Positions 1 through 8,448 of a stretch of 64,000 nt of DNA are shown here, in pieces. A program made the position numbers and the translations under genes. The notes below the pieces were generated by a model. That model searched no databases, had not been told where the DNA came from, and was given only the letters and a program-made list of their open reading frames with translations. This stretch comes from Rhodobacter sp. (GTDB lineage: Bacteria > Pseudomonadota > Alphaproteobacteria > Rhodobacterales > Rhodobacteraceae), in NCBI GenBank assembly GCA_020637555.1, contig JACKKF010000003.1:310001-374000 (forward strand), written 5' to 3'. Numbering within the stretch: position 1 is the first letter of the stretch; every line of letters begins with the position of its first letter.

Positions 1-2011
1 CAACCGCCGCCTGAACGACGAACGCCTGACCGCCGTGGTCCAGTCGCGGTCCGGCGGCGTCTATTCCCCCTCGCAGGCCGAGGCTGACGCCAATGCCATC
101 GCCCAGGCCTATGCCGACGCGGGCCGCCTGTCGGCGACCGTGACGCCGCGCCTGATCGAGCGCCGTGGCGGTCGCGTCGATCTGGTGTTCGAGGTCGCCG
201 AAGGCCAGGTCGTCGAGATCGAGCGCATCTCGTTCGTCGGCAACCGCTCGTTCACCGAGCGCCGTCTGCGCAACGCCATCTCGTCCAACCAGGCGGGCCG
301 GCTCAGCACGCTGTTCCGCGCCGACAACTACAACGCGCAGCGCATCGCGCAGGATCGCCAGACGCTTCAGGATTTCTACCTGTCGCGCGGCTTCATCGAC
401 GCCCAGGTGCTGTCGGGCGTGACGGAACTGTCGCGCGAACGCGATGGCGCCTATGTGACCTTCACCATCCGCGAAGGCCAGCAATACCGCGTCGGTCGCG
501 TCACCGTCGAATCCGAGATCAACGGCATCGAACCCGCCGCCTATCAGGCCGCGCTGACCGACCGCACCGGGCAGCTGTTCACGCCGACGGTCATGGAAAC
601 CATGATCCAGCAGGTGGAGCGGGTCGGCTACGAGACCGGCCAGCGGTTCGTCCGCGCCGAGCCCCGCCTTGTCCGCAACGAGCGGGACGGCACCATCGAC
701 GTGACGCTGGCGCTGGTGCGCGGCGAACGGGTGTTCATCGAACGCATTGACATCCAGGGCAATGCCAGCACGCAGGATCAGGTGATCCGTCGTCAGTTCG
801 CCGTGGCCGAGGGCGACCCGCTGAATCCGCGCGAACTGCGCGAGGCGGCCTCGCGGATCCGCGACCTGGGCTATTTCTCGGATGTGCAGGTGAACCCGAC
901 CCAGGGCTCCAACCCCGAGCAGGCGGTTGTCGACGTGCAGGTCGAGGAAACCACCACCGGTTCGTTGGGCTTTGGCCTGAGCTATGGCTCGAACGGGCCG
1001 GGCGGCAACATCAGCTACAACGAGACCAACTTCCTGGGTCGTGGCCAGCATCTGAACCTGACGTTCTCGACGGTTCCGAACCAGCAGGCTCTGGCGCTGG
1101 ACTTCACCGAACCGGCGCTGCTGGGACGGGATCTGGCGCTGGGTCTTAACCTGGGGCTGAGCACGAGCACCGCGAACAACGCGTCGACCTTCTTCGACTC
1201 GCGCTCGGTGCGCTTCTCGCCGTCGCTTTCCTTCCCGGTCAGCGAATACGGTCGCATGAGCGTGCGCTATTCGCTCTCGGTGGACGAACTCACGCCGAAC
1301 GCCAGTGCTGCGGTCCGCGTCTCTGACCCGTCGGTTTCGGGCCGGGCCGTGACTTCGTCGGTCGGCTTCACCTATAGCTACGACACCCGCACCAACGGAC
1401 CGAATCCCGACCGCGGTTTCGTGTTCCGGTTCTCGGGCGACGTGGCCGGCCTGGGTGGCGACCGTCGGTGGGCGCGCTCGACCGTCATGGCGGGCTATCG
1501 CCAGCAGGTCATGGATGGATCGGTGACCTTGAGCGCCGAGTTCGAGGCCGGCGCCATCGCCCACCAGTCGGGCGCCAGCCGCATGAACGAACGCTTCGCC
1601 CTGACCAGCGACCAGATGCGCGGCTTCGAAAGCTATGGCTTCGGTCCGATTGCCTATGACGCCACCGGCACCAACCGGAACGGCCTGGGCGGCAACTTCT
1701 TTGCCGTCGCCCGGTTCGAGGCCCGCTTCCCGCTGGGTCTGCCGTCGGAATACAACGTGCGTGGCGGCCTGTTCCTGGATGTCGGCACCGTCTGGGGGCT
1801 GGACAACCCGACACTGGGCGGGGGTGCGATCTGCACCGCGCCGGGGGCGAACTGCGTCATCGACGACCAGGCCCTGCGCGCTGCCGCCGGTGTGTCGGTC
1901 TTCTGGGGCTCGCCCATGGGGCTGCTGCGGTTCAACTTCGCGGTTCCGCTGCGGCGCGAGTCCTATGACCAGGTGCGTCGCTTCGACCTGACGATCGCCT
2001 CGCAGTTCTGA
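1..2011 (+). CDS. bamA: Outer membrane protein assembly factor BamA, 3' part (5' end outside window)
   Basis: BamA is the essential beta-barrel of the BAM complex that folds and inserts outer-membrane proteins. The frame is open from base 2, so the N-terminus (signal peptide and first POTRA region) lies outside the window; about 669 residues are present. The first half looks like successive POTRA domains, and the rest is an Omp85 barrel rich in alternating and aromatic strands. A 'MRGFESYGFGP' segment corresponds to the conserved (V/I)RGF loop-6 motif. The protein ends in Phe (TIASQF), the outer-membrane protein C-terminal signature. The TGA stop overlaps the skp ATG by one base, so the two genes are translationally coupled. 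Identity is certain at family level. Confidence 0.96.
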   Translation, partial: NRRLNDERLTAVVQSRSGGVYSPSQAEADANAIAQAYADAGRLSATVTPRLIERRGGRVDLVFEVAEGQVVEIERISFVGNRSFTERRLRNAISSNQAGRLSTLFRADNYNAQRIAQDRQTLQDFYLSRGFIDAQVLSGVTELSRERDGAYVTFTIREGQQYRVGRVTVESEINGIEPAAYQAALTDRTGQLFTPTVMETMIQQVERVGYETGQRFVRAEPRLVRNERDGTIDVTLALVRGERVFIERIDIQGNASTQDQVIRRQFAVAEGDPLNPRELREAASRIRDLGYFSDVQVNPTQGSNPEQAVVDVQVEETTTGSLGFGLSYGSNGPGGNISYNETNFLGRGQHLNLTFSTVPNQQALALDFTEPALLGRDLALGLNLGLSTSTANNASTFFDSRSVRFSPSLSFPVSEYGRMSVRYSLSVDELTPNASAAVRVSDPSVSGRAVTSSVGFTYSYDTRTNGPNPDRGFVFRFSGDVAGLGGDRRWARSTVMAGYRQQVMDGSVTLSAEFEAGAIAHQSGASRMNERFALTSDQMRGFESYGFGPIAYDATGTNRNGLGGNFFAVARFEARFPLGLPSEYNVRGGLFLDVGTVWGLDNPTLGGGAICTAPGANCVIDDQALRAAAGVSVFWGSPMGLLRFNFAVPLRRESYDQVRRFDLTIASQF

Positions 2012-2646
2012 TGCTTCGGCATTGGCTGACGATCCTGATGGCGGGGGTGCTGATCGGCGCCCCCGTTGTCGCACCGGCCCAGACCGCGGCCGCGCCGGCT
2101 ACGGCCCCGGCGCAATCGGTCGGGGCGTTGCCCTTTCGCGTCCTGGATCAGGATCGGCTGCTCAGGGAATCACGGATGGGCCAGCAGATCCTGGCGGGCA
2201 TCGACGCCGAGCGCCAGGCACTCGAGGCCGAGAACCAGACATTGTTCGACCAGCTCTCGGCCGAGGAACGCGCCCTGACCGACGCCCGACCCGGTCTGAC
2301 CCCGGAAGAGTTTCGCGCCCGGGCCGATGCCTTCAACACCCGCGTCGAGACCATCCGCAGCGAGCGGGCGCAGCGCAGCCAGGAGCTGGCGCAGCATCAA
2401 CAGGCCGCCGAGCAGCGGTTCTTTGACGCCGTGCTCCCCATTCTGGCGCAATTCATGTCCGAAGAAGGTGTCGCGGCGTTGTTGAGACCCGAGGCGCTGC
2501 TGGTGCGCACCGACGCGATGGATATCACCGACGAGATGATCGCCCGGCTCGATGCCACCGTGCCGACGGTTCCCCAGCCGGACGCGCCTGCCGACGGCCC
2601 GCAAACCGACCCCGCCGCGCCGACCCCGCCGGCCCCTCAGGACTGA
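2011..2646 (+). CDS. skp: OmpH/Skp-family periplasmic chaperone
   Basis: A Skp-like periplasmic holdase for unfolded outer-membrane proteins on their way to BamA. The 211-aa product starts with a cleavable signal peptide (hydrophobic 'LTILMAGVLIGAP', then 'APAQTAAA'). It continues with a long charged alpha-helical, coiled-coil-like stretch (about residues 45-150) typical of OmpH. It ends in a Pro/Ala-rich tail of about 30 residues ('VPQPDAPADGPQTDP'), which the short E. coli Skp lacks. It overlaps the bamA stop codon. The bamA-skp-fabZ order without an intervening lpxD matches Rhodobacteraceae. Family call is firm; the tail's function is unknown. Confidence 0.87.
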   Translation: MLRHWLTILMAGVLIGAPVVAPAQTAAAPATAPAQSVGALPFRVLDQDRLLRESRMGQQILAGIDAERQALEAENQTLFDQLSAEERALTDARPGLTPEEFRARADAFNTRVETIRSERAQRSQELAQHQQAAEQRFFDAVLPILAQFMSEEGVAALLRPEALLVRTDAMDITDEMIARLDATVPTVPQPDAPADGPQTDPAAPTPPAPQD

Positions 2647-2742
2647 CCGCCGCGCGCTTGTGGGCGCAAGGCGAAGTTGATAGGTCTGGGCGGTGAACCG
2701 GGGCCACGCGTCCCGGCGTCTTGTTTTCAGCGGAGATCCCCG

Positions 2743-3228
2743 ATGCCCGATACCGCCCAAACCCGCGACTGGTCCACCACCACCGAGGCCGACCTGTCGC
2801 TGATCATGCGCATCATCCCGCATCGCTATCCCTTCCTGCTGATCGACAAGGTGCGCGACATCGCGTTGGGGGAAACGGCGACCGGGATCAAGAACGTCAC
2901 CTTCAACGAGCCGCACTTCCAGGGCCACTTTCCCGGTGCGCCGATCATGCCCGGCGTGACGATCATCGAGGCGCTTGCTCAGACCTCGGCGGTCCTGGTC
3001 GGCCTGACGCTGGATCTGGTGGACAAGGAACCGCTGGTCTATTTCATGTCCATCGACAAGGCCAAATTCCGCCGCAAGGTGGTTCCTGGCGACGTGCTCG
3101 AACTCGAAGTCAAGGTGCTGCGTGGCTCTTCGAAGATCTGGAAGTTCGAAGGCCGCGCCACCGTCAACGGCGAGATGGCGGCCGAGGCCGAATTCATGGC
3201 GATGATCGACCTGACGAAGCGGGGCTGA
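2743..3228 (+). CDS. fabZ: 3-hydroxyacyl-[ACP] dehydratase FabZ
   Basis: Dehydrates (3R)-hydroxyacyl-ACP to trans-2-enoyl-ACP in fatty-acid elongation, and competes with lipid A synthesis for hydroxymyristoyl-ACP. The hot-dog fold motif 'HFPGAPIMPGVTIIEALAQ' carries the catalytic His and Glu. 'IPHRYPFLLID' near residue 25 is the usual N-terminal signature. I chose the ATG at 2743 because GGAG lies about 8 bases upstream and the resulting 161 aa matches family length; an in-frame ATG at 2677 would add an unconserved leader. One base separates its stop from lpxA. Confidence 0.95.
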   Translation: MPDTAQTRDWSTTTEADLSLIMRIIPHRYPFLLIDKVRDIALGETATGIKNVTFNEPHFQGHFPGAPIMPGVTIIEALAQTSAVLVGLTLDLVDKEPLVYFMSIDKAKFRRKVVPGDVLELEVKVLRGSSKIWKFEGRATVNGEMAAEAEFMAMIDLTKRG

Positions 3229-3229
3229 C

Positions 3230-4027
3230 ATGGGTATCGACGCATCGGCGCGCATCCACCCCTCGGCGGTGGTCGAGGACGGCGCGGTGATCGGGCCCGA
3301 GTGCCGGATCGGCCCCTTCAGCATCGTCGGCCCCGAGGTAACGCTGGGCCGGGGCGTGGTGCTGAAATCCCACGCGGTCGTGACCGGCTGGACCGAGATC
3401 GGCGACGAGACGGTGATCTTCCCGTTCGCCACCGTGGGCGAGGTGCCGCAGGATCTGAAATACAAGGGCGAGCGCACGCGGCTGATCGTCGGCAAGCGCA
3501 ACCGGATCCGCGAAGGCGCGACGCTGAACTGCGGGACCGAGGGCGGTGGCGGCGTCACCCGTCTGGGCGACGACTGTCTGCTGATGACCGGCTCGCACAT
3601 TGGCCATGACGCCCAGGTCGGCAATCGGGTGATCCTGGCCAATCAGGTCGCCATCGCCGGGCATTGCGTGCTGGGCGACGACGTGATCGTCGGCGGCTTG
3701 TCCGGCATCCATCAATGGGTGCGGATCGGCAAGGGGGCGATCATCGGCGCGGTGACCATGGTGACCAATGATGTGATCCCGCATGGTCTGGTGCAGGCCC
3801 CGCGCGGCGAGCTTGAGGGGCTGAACCTGGTCGGACTGAAGCGGCGCGGCGTGGACCGGGCCGAGATCACCGCCCTCAGGGCCGCCTTTCAGATGCTGGC
3901 CCAGGGCGAGGGGACGTTCCTGGACCGCGCGCGCCGGCTCTCGGACGAGACCGAAAGCGCGCATGTGCGCGAGATCACCGATTTCATCCTCGGTGCGACG
4001 GACCGGTCGTTCCTGACACCGAAATGA
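3230..4027 (+). CDS. lpxA: Acyl-[ACP]--UDP-N-acetylglucosamine O-acyltransferase LpxA
   Basis: First step of lipid A synthesis: transfers a 3-hydroxyacyl chain from ACP to the 3-OH of UDP-GlcNAc. The 265-aa protein shows N-terminal hexapeptide repeats forming a left-handed beta-helix ('IHPSAVVEDGAVIGPECRIG', 'VILANQVAIAGHCVLGDDV'). The 'GSHIGHDAQVGN' segment holds the catalytic His. The C-terminal part is helical. Its stop overlaps the lpxI start by 4 bases (ATGA). Length and order within fabZ-lpxA-lpxI-lpxB leave little doubt. Confidence 0.96.
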   Translation: MGIDASARIHPSAVVEDGAVIGPECRIGPFSIVGPEVTLGRGVVLKSHAVVTGWTEIGDETVIFPFATVGEVPQDLKYKGERTRLIVGKRNRIREGATLNCGTEGGGGVTRLGDDCLLMTGSHIGHDAQVGNRVILANQVAIAGHCVLGDDVIVGGLSGIHQWVRIGKGAIIGAVTMVTNDVIPHGLVQAPRGELEGLNLVGLKRRGVDRAEITALRAAFQMLAQGEGTFLDRARRLSDETESAHVREITDFILGATDRSFLTPK

Positions 4028-4824
4028 AACGGGTCGCGCTGATCGCCGGCGCTGGCGGATTGCCGGCGGAACTGGCCGGGGTCCTCGAGTCCCCGCTGGT
4101 CTGCGCGCCGGCGGGGATCGCCCCCGAAGGGATCGCGGTTGACCTGGTGTTCCATTTCGAGCGCCTCGTGCCTTTCCTGCGCTCGCTGGATGCCCGGGGC
4201 GTCGATACGGTCGTGATGGCCGGGGCCGTTCACCGCCCGCGCCTGGACCCGGCCCTCTTTGACCGCGATACCGCCGCCCTTGTGCCGGACCTGCTGGCGG
4301 CCATGCAGGGCGGGGATGACGCGGCCCTGCGCTTTCTCATCGCGCTGATCGAATCCTTTGACCTGCGGGTGCTGGGGGTCGCCGATCTGGCGCCGACTCT
4401 GGTGGTGGCCCCGGGTCCGTTGACCCGGCGGCCGCCGACCGATGGCGAACGCCGCGATGCTGCGCGCGGCCGCGCAATCCTGGCGGCGTTGGGGCCGGTC
4501 GATGTGGGGCAGGGCTGCGTTGTCGCGGACGGCCTCTGCCTGGGGCTCGAGGTCCTGTTCGGAACCGATGCCCTGCTCGGGGATGTCGCCCGTCACCGTC
4601 CCGCCCGAGAGCCGACGCACGGGGGCGTCTTCGTCAAGCGCAGCAAGGACGGGCAGGACCTGCGCGCGGACCTGCCGTCGATCGGCCCGGCGACCGTCAC
4701 GGCGGTTCGGGCCGCCGGTCTGACCGCCATCGCGCTGCAGGCGGGCCACGTCCTGGTTCTGGACCGCGCCGCCACGGTGGCCGCCGCCGAAAGCGCCGGC
4801 ATCGCCATCTGGGGCGAACCGTGA
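4024..4824 (+). CDS. lpxI: UDP-2,3-diacylglucosamine diphosphatase LpxI (DUF1009)
   Basis: Hydrolyses UDP-2,3-diacylglucosamine to lipid X and UMP, the step done by LpxH in E. coli. The 266-aa protein has the LpxI/DUF1009 layout: an N-terminal 'ALIAGAGGLPAELA' nucleotide-binding-like domain, then a C-terminal catalytic domain with 'VAPGPLTRRPPTD', 'DVGQGCVVADG' and 'KRSKDGQDLRADLPSIGP'. Alphaproteobacteria usually carry LpxI instead of LpxH, which agrees with the position between lpxA and lpxB. Both ends overlap the neighbouring genes by 4 bases (ATGA and GTGA). Confidence 0.93.
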   Translation: MKRVALIAGAGGLPAELAGVLESPLVCAPAGIAPEGIAVDLVFHFERLVPFLRSLDARGVDTVVMAGAVHRPRLDPALFDRDTAALVPDLLAAMQGGDDAALRFLIALIESFDLRVLGVADLAPTLVVAPGPLTRRPPTDGERRDAARGRAILAALGPVDVGQGCVVADGLCLGLEVLFGTDALLGDVARHRPAREPTHGGVFVKRSKDGQDLRADLPSIGPATVTAVRAAGLTAIALQAGHVLVLDRAATVAAAESAGIAIWGEP

Positions 4825-5987
4825 GGCTTTTCCTGATCGCGGGCGAGCCCTCGGGCGATGCGTTGGGCGGCGCCCTCATGGACGGGCTCAGGACCCTACT
4901 GCCAGACGTCGCCTTTGCCGGCGTCGGCGGCCCGTCGATGCAGGCCGCGGGGCTGCAAAGCCTGTTCCCGATGGCCGACCTGTCGGTGATGGGCCTGGCC
5001 GAGGTCTTGCCGAAGTATCGCCACCTCAAGCGCCGCATCCGCGAAACCGCCGAGGCCATCGCCCGAACCGCACCCGATGCGGTGGTCACCATCGACAGCC
5101 CGGATTTCTGTCTGCGTGTGCTGGCCTTGGCGCGTGCCGAAAATCCCGGTTTGAAAACGATCCACTATGTCGCCCCCTCGGTCTGGGCCTGGCGGGCCGG
5201 GCGGGCGCGGAAAATGGCGCGGGTGGTGGATCATGTGCTGGCGCTCCTGCCGTTCGAGCCGTCCTACATGACCGCTGCGGGCATGAGCTGCGATTTCGTC
5301 GGCCATCCGGTGGTGGCGCAACCGCAGGCCAGCGCCGACGAGGCCATGCTCTTTCGTGCCGGTGCCCAGGTTTCGTCCGATGCGCCGCTGATCCTGTGTC
5401 TGCCCGGCTCGCGGCGGGGCGAGGTGTCGCGGCTTCTGCCGATCTTCCGCGCGGCCCTGACCCGGGTCGTGGCGGCACATCCCGGTGCGCGCATCGTGAT
5501 TCCGACCACGCCCAACGTGACCGGCCTGGTGCGCTCGCTGACCGAGGGCTGGGCCGGTGTGCTGGTGCTGGACCCGACCCAGGCCCCGGCGGACGCCTAC
5601 GCGCGCCAGAAACGCGCGGCATTCCGGGCGGCGGACGTCGCGCTGGCCGCCTCGGGCACCGTGTCGCTGGAATTGGCCGCGGCCGGAACGCCGATGGTGA
5701 TCGCCTATCGCATGAACGCCCTCAGTCAGGCGATCATCACGCGCCTGTTGCGGGTTGACACCGTGACCCTGGTCAATCTGGTCAGCGAAACCCGAACGGT
5801 GCCCGAGTTCATCGGCCGGGATTGCCGGCCCGACCCGATCGCCGCGGCGGTCGATTCGATTCTGGGCGCGGGCCGCGCCGCCCAGATCGCGGCGATGGAC
5901 CTGACGATGGAGCGGCTGGGGCGTGGCGGCGAGGCACCGGGTCTGCGCGCCGCCAGGTCGGTTCTCGCCGCGATCGGCGCGGACTGA
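4821..5987 (+). CDS. lpxB: Lipid-A-disaccharide synthase LpxB
   Basis: GT19 glycosyltransferase that condenses UDP-2,3-diacylglucosamine with lipid X to give the tetraacyl disaccharide. The 388-aa product begins 'MRLFLIAGEPSGDALGG', the LpxB signature, and later has 'DSPDFCLRV', 'APSVWAWRAGRARKM' and 'LPGSRRGEVSRLLP'. Translation starts at a GTG that overlaps the lpxI stop (GTGA), and no other in-frame start fits. It is the last gene of the run; the convergent mnmA begins 27 bp beyond its stop. Confidence 0.96.
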   Translation: MRLFLIAGEPSGDALGGALMDGLRTLLPDVAFAGVGGPSMQAAGLQSLFPMADLSVMGLAEVLPKYRHLKRRIRETAEAIARTAPDAVVTIDSPDFCLRVLALARAENPGLKTIHYVAPSVWAWRAGRARKMARVVDHVLALLPFEPSYMTAAGMSCDFVGHPVVAQPQASADEAMLFRAGAQVSSDAPLILCLPGSRRGEVSRLLPIFRAALTRVVAAHPGARIVIPTTPNVTGLVRSLTEGWAGVLVLDPTQAPADAYARQKRAAFRAADVALAASGTVSLELAAAGTPMVIAYRMNALSQAIITRLLRVDTVTLVNLVSETRTVPEFIGRDCRPDPIAAAVDSILGAGRAAQIAAMDLTMERLGRGGEAPGLRAARSVLAAIGAD

Positions 5988-5994
5988 GCCTGCT

Positions 5995-6008
5995 GCCCCG
6001 CGCGGGGC
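5995..6008. terminator. Possible bidirectional hairpin between lpxB and mnmA
   Basis: A GC-only inverted repeat (GCCCCG-CG-CGGGGC) fills the 27-bp gap between two convergent genes. It has a very short loop and no T tract, so it may only slow polymerase. Confidence 0.3.
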
Positions 6009-6014
6009 TCGGGG

Positions 6015-7154
6015 TCAGTAGCCGCGCCAGATCCAGCCGCCACCATGGACGCGGCTGCCATCCTGCGCATAGAAAACGCAGGCTTGGCCGGGGCTTACCC
6101 CCTCTTCGGGCGTCAACAGTTCGACCTCGGCAGTGGTGGGGCCGGTCGGCCTGATGATCGCCTCGGCGGGGGGCTTGGTGGACCGGATGCGCACCCGCAT
6201 CGGAATCTCCGAGACCGAGTCAAAGGCCTGGTCGCCCAACCAGTTGATTTCGCGCACCGGCACGACGCGGGTTGCCAGGGCCTCCTTGGGTCCGACGACG
6301 ACCTGCTTGCGATCGGCGTCCAGGCGCACGACGAACAGCGGTTCGCTGAGCCCGCCGATTCCCAGCCCCCGCCGCTGACCGATGGTGTAATGGATCACCC
6401 CGCGATGGTGGCCCAGCACCGTCCCGTCCAGATTCACGATCTCTCCGGCATCGGCGGCGCCCGGTCGCAACTTTTCGATCACGGCGGCATAGTTCCCGTT
6501 CGGCACGAAACAGATGTCCTGGCTGTCGGGCTTGTCGGCGACCGCCAACCCGTGCCGCGCCGCCAGAGCGCGCGTTTCGGCCTTGGATGCCAGGTGCCCC
6601 AGCGGAAACCGCAAGTAGTCCAGTTGGTCCTGCGTGGTCGAGAACAGGAAATACGACTGGTCCCGCGCAGGATCCGCCGCCATGTGCAATTCGGCCCGGG
6701 CAGGGCCCATCTTGCGCTGAATGTAATGGCCGGTCGCCATGCAGTCCGCATCCAGATCGCGTGCGGTTTCCAGCAGGTCGCGAAACTTGACCCGTTCGTT
6801 GCAGCGAATGCACGGCACCGGAGTCGCACCAGCCAGATAGGATTCGGCGAATTCCTCGATTACGGCCTCACGAAAGGTGTTCTCGTAGTCCAGCACATAA
6901 TGGGGAAAGCCGAGCGTCTCCGCCACCCGCCGCGCATCGTGGATGTCACGCCCCGCGCAGCACGCCCCGGCCTTTGCCAGCGCCGCGCCATGGTCATAGA
7001 GCTGCAAGGTGACGCCGATGACATCGTATCCCTCTGCTTTCAGTTGCGCGGCAACGACCGAGCTGTCGACCCCGCCGGACATCGCGACGACGACGCGCGT
7101 GTCCTTCGGTGCCTTGGCAAAGCCCAGTGAGTTCACGCCGGACGTGCGTGTCAT
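6015..7154 (-). CDS. mnmA: tRNA-specific 2-thiouridylase MnmA
   Basis: Adds sulfur to U34 of tRNA-Lys/Glu/Gln using ATP-activated uridine and a persulfide relay. The PP-loop motif 'AMSGGVDSSV' lies near the N-terminus. 'PCIRCNERVKF' carries the first catalytic Cys, 'DSQDICFVPNGNY' follows, and 'GQACVFY' carries the second Cys. The C-terminus has the usual beta-barrel domain. I placed the start at the ATG ending at 7154 (MTRTSG...), preceded by GGGGA, giving 379 aa; an upstream in-frame ATG at 7226 would add 24 unconserved residues. It is divergent from sciP. Confidence 0.95.
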   Translation of the reverse strand: MTRTSGVNSLGFAKAPKDTRVVVAMSGGVDSSVVAAQLKAEGYDVIGVTLQLYDHGAALAKAGACCAGRDIHDARRVAETLGFPHYVLDYENTFREAVIEEFAESYLAGATPVPCIRCNERVKFRDLLETARDLDADCMATGHYIQRKMGPARAELHMAADPARDQSYFLFSTTQDQLDYLRFPLGHLASKAETRALAARHGLAVADKPDSQDICFVPNGNYAAVIEKLRPGAADAGEIVNLDGTVLGHHRGVIHYTIGQRRGLGIGGLSEPLFVVRLDADRKQVVVGPKEALATRVVPVREINWLGDQAFDSVSEIPMRVRIRSTKPPAEAIIRPTGPTTAEVELLTPEEGVSPGQACVFYAQDGSRVHGGGWIWRGY

Positions 7155-7307
7155 GATGTCCCCGAAATCTTGCGGAAGCGTTAAGGCGGTTTGCGCGAAA
7201 TATAGGAAAATACGCGACACTCTCAACCCCTGCCGCCCGGTTGCCTCAACGGGTCCTTAAGGCTGACTTGCCACCTTGGGTCCGGGATGAAGGAAAGGGT
7301 GGATACC

Positions 7308-7586
7308 ATGTATCTGAAGCGAATTGATGGACCGCGCGCGGTCACCTTGCCGGACGGGACCGTTCTGAGCCGCGCCGACCTGCCGCCGGCGTCGACCCGG
7401 CGCTGGGTTGCCAGCCGCAAGGCCGTGGTGGTTCGCGCGGTCGCGCACGGTCTGATCGGCCGCGACGATGCGCTGGAACGCTATGATTTGAGCGATGAAG
7501 AGTTTGAATCCTGGACCCGCGCCGTCGCGACGCACGGTATCGACGCGCTCAAGGTCACGGCGCTGCAAAAGTATAGACAACTTTAG
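7308..7586 (+). CDS. sciP: SciP-type (DUF1153) small CtrA-inhibitory transcription factor
   Basis: In Caulobacter, SciP is a small helix-turn-helix protein that binds CtrA-regulated promoters and blocks CtrA-activated transcription in G1. This 92-aa product (from the ATG at 7308, after a GGAAAGG-type ribosome site) has the DUF1153 features 'LPDGTVLSRADLPPASTRRW' and 'YDLSDEEFESW' and a basic C-terminus. An ATG at 7287 would add 7 residues. It sits directly upstream of ctrA in the same direction. The function is inferred from the family and from this neighbourhood. Confidence 0.85.
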   Translation: MYLKRIDGPRAVTLPDGTVLSRADLPPASTRRWVASRKAVVVRAVAHGLIGRDDALERYDLSDEEFESWTRAVATHGIDALKVTALQKYRQL

Positions 7587-7613
7587 CGATAGTATGCTTG
7601 GATATGGAACACG

Positions 7614-7628
7614 GTAACCGAGCGTTAA
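7614..7628 (+). promoter_or_regulatory. Putative CtrA-binding box upstream of ctrA
   Basis: GTAA, seven bases, then TTAA followed by C: one mismatch to the TTAA-N7-TTAA CtrA consensus. It lies 51 bp upstream of the ctrA start, with another TTAA half-site at 7661-7664, which suggests autoregulation. Inferred from pattern only. Confidence 0.6.
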
Positions 7629-7679
7629 CGATTTTTGCCCAGAGTTGGGGCAGTCCAGGGTTAATGCGGAGTCCGAGCC

Positions 7680-8393
7680 ATGCGCGTCCTTCTTGTCGAA
7701 GACGACCCGACCACCTCGCGCAGCATCGAGCTGATGCTCACACACGCGAATTTCAACGTCTATTGCACGGATCTGGGTGAGGAGGCGGTCGAACTCGGGA
7801 AGCTCTATGACTACGACCTGATCCTGCTCGATCTCAACCTCCCCGACATGGCGGGGCTGGATGTCTTGCGGCAGATCCGTCTGGCACGGGTGAACACACC
7901 GATTCTGATCCTGACGGGCGAAGAAAGCACCGACGTGAAGCTCAAGGGCTTTGGTCAGGGTGCCGATGACTACATGACAAAGCCGTTTCATCGCGACGAA
8001 TTGGTGGCGCGCATTCATGCCATCATTCGTCGCAGCCAGGGTCATGCCCAGGCGATCATCCATACCGGGCGGATCTCTGTGAATCTGGATGCAAAGACGG
8101 TCGAGGCCGACGGCGAGGCCGTGCATCTGACGGGCAAGGAATACCAGATGCTCGAGCTCTTGAGTCTGCGCAAAGGCACCACGTTGACCAAGGAGATGTT
8201 CCTCAACCATCTCTACGGTGGCATGGACGAACCGGAATTGAAGATCATCGACGTGTTCATCTGCAAGCTGCGCAAGAAACTGGCCGAGGCAACCGGCGGC
8301 GAAAACTATATCGAGACCGTCTGGGGCCGGGGCTATGTGTTGCGCGATCCGGTGCGCAGCGGTGCGCGCGCGCCGAAGGCAATCAGCGCATAA
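7680..8393 (+). CDS. ctrA: Response regulator transcription factor CtrA
   Basis: OmpR-family master regulator, controlling the cell cycle in Caulobacter and motility or gene-transfer-agent genes in Rhodobacterales. The 237-aa protein has an N-terminal receiver domain with acidic pocket 'VEDD', phospho-acceptor Asp51 ('LLDLNLPDM'), and 'TKPF' with the conserved Lys. A C-terminal winged helix follows ('LTGKEYQMLELL', 'VFICKLRKKL', 'VWGRGYVLRDP'). Length and sequence are those of CtrA. The start is unambiguous. The upstream box at 7614 suggests autoregulation, and sciP is the expected partner. Confidence 0.96.
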   Translation: MRVLLVEDDPTTSRSIELMLTHANFNVYCTDLGEEAVELGKLYDYDLILLDLNLPDMAGLDVLRQIRLARVNTPILILTGEESTDVKLKGFGQGADDYMTKPFHRDELVARIHAIIRRSQGHAQAIIHTGRISVNLDAKTVEADGEAVHLTGKEYQMLELLSLRKGTTLTKEMFLNHLYGGMDEPELKIIDVFICKLRKKLAEATGGENYIETVWGRGYVLRDPVRSGARAPKAISA

Positions 8394-8448
8394 CTCTGGA
8401 AAATCCCGCGCCGCGCCCCTATCACGGAGAAAAGCGCGGGAGTAATGC

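Noticed and set aside
7155..7307. Second CtrA box in the mnmA-sciP gap
   Set aside because: Isolated TTAA half-sites are present, but none has a partner at 7-bp spacing.
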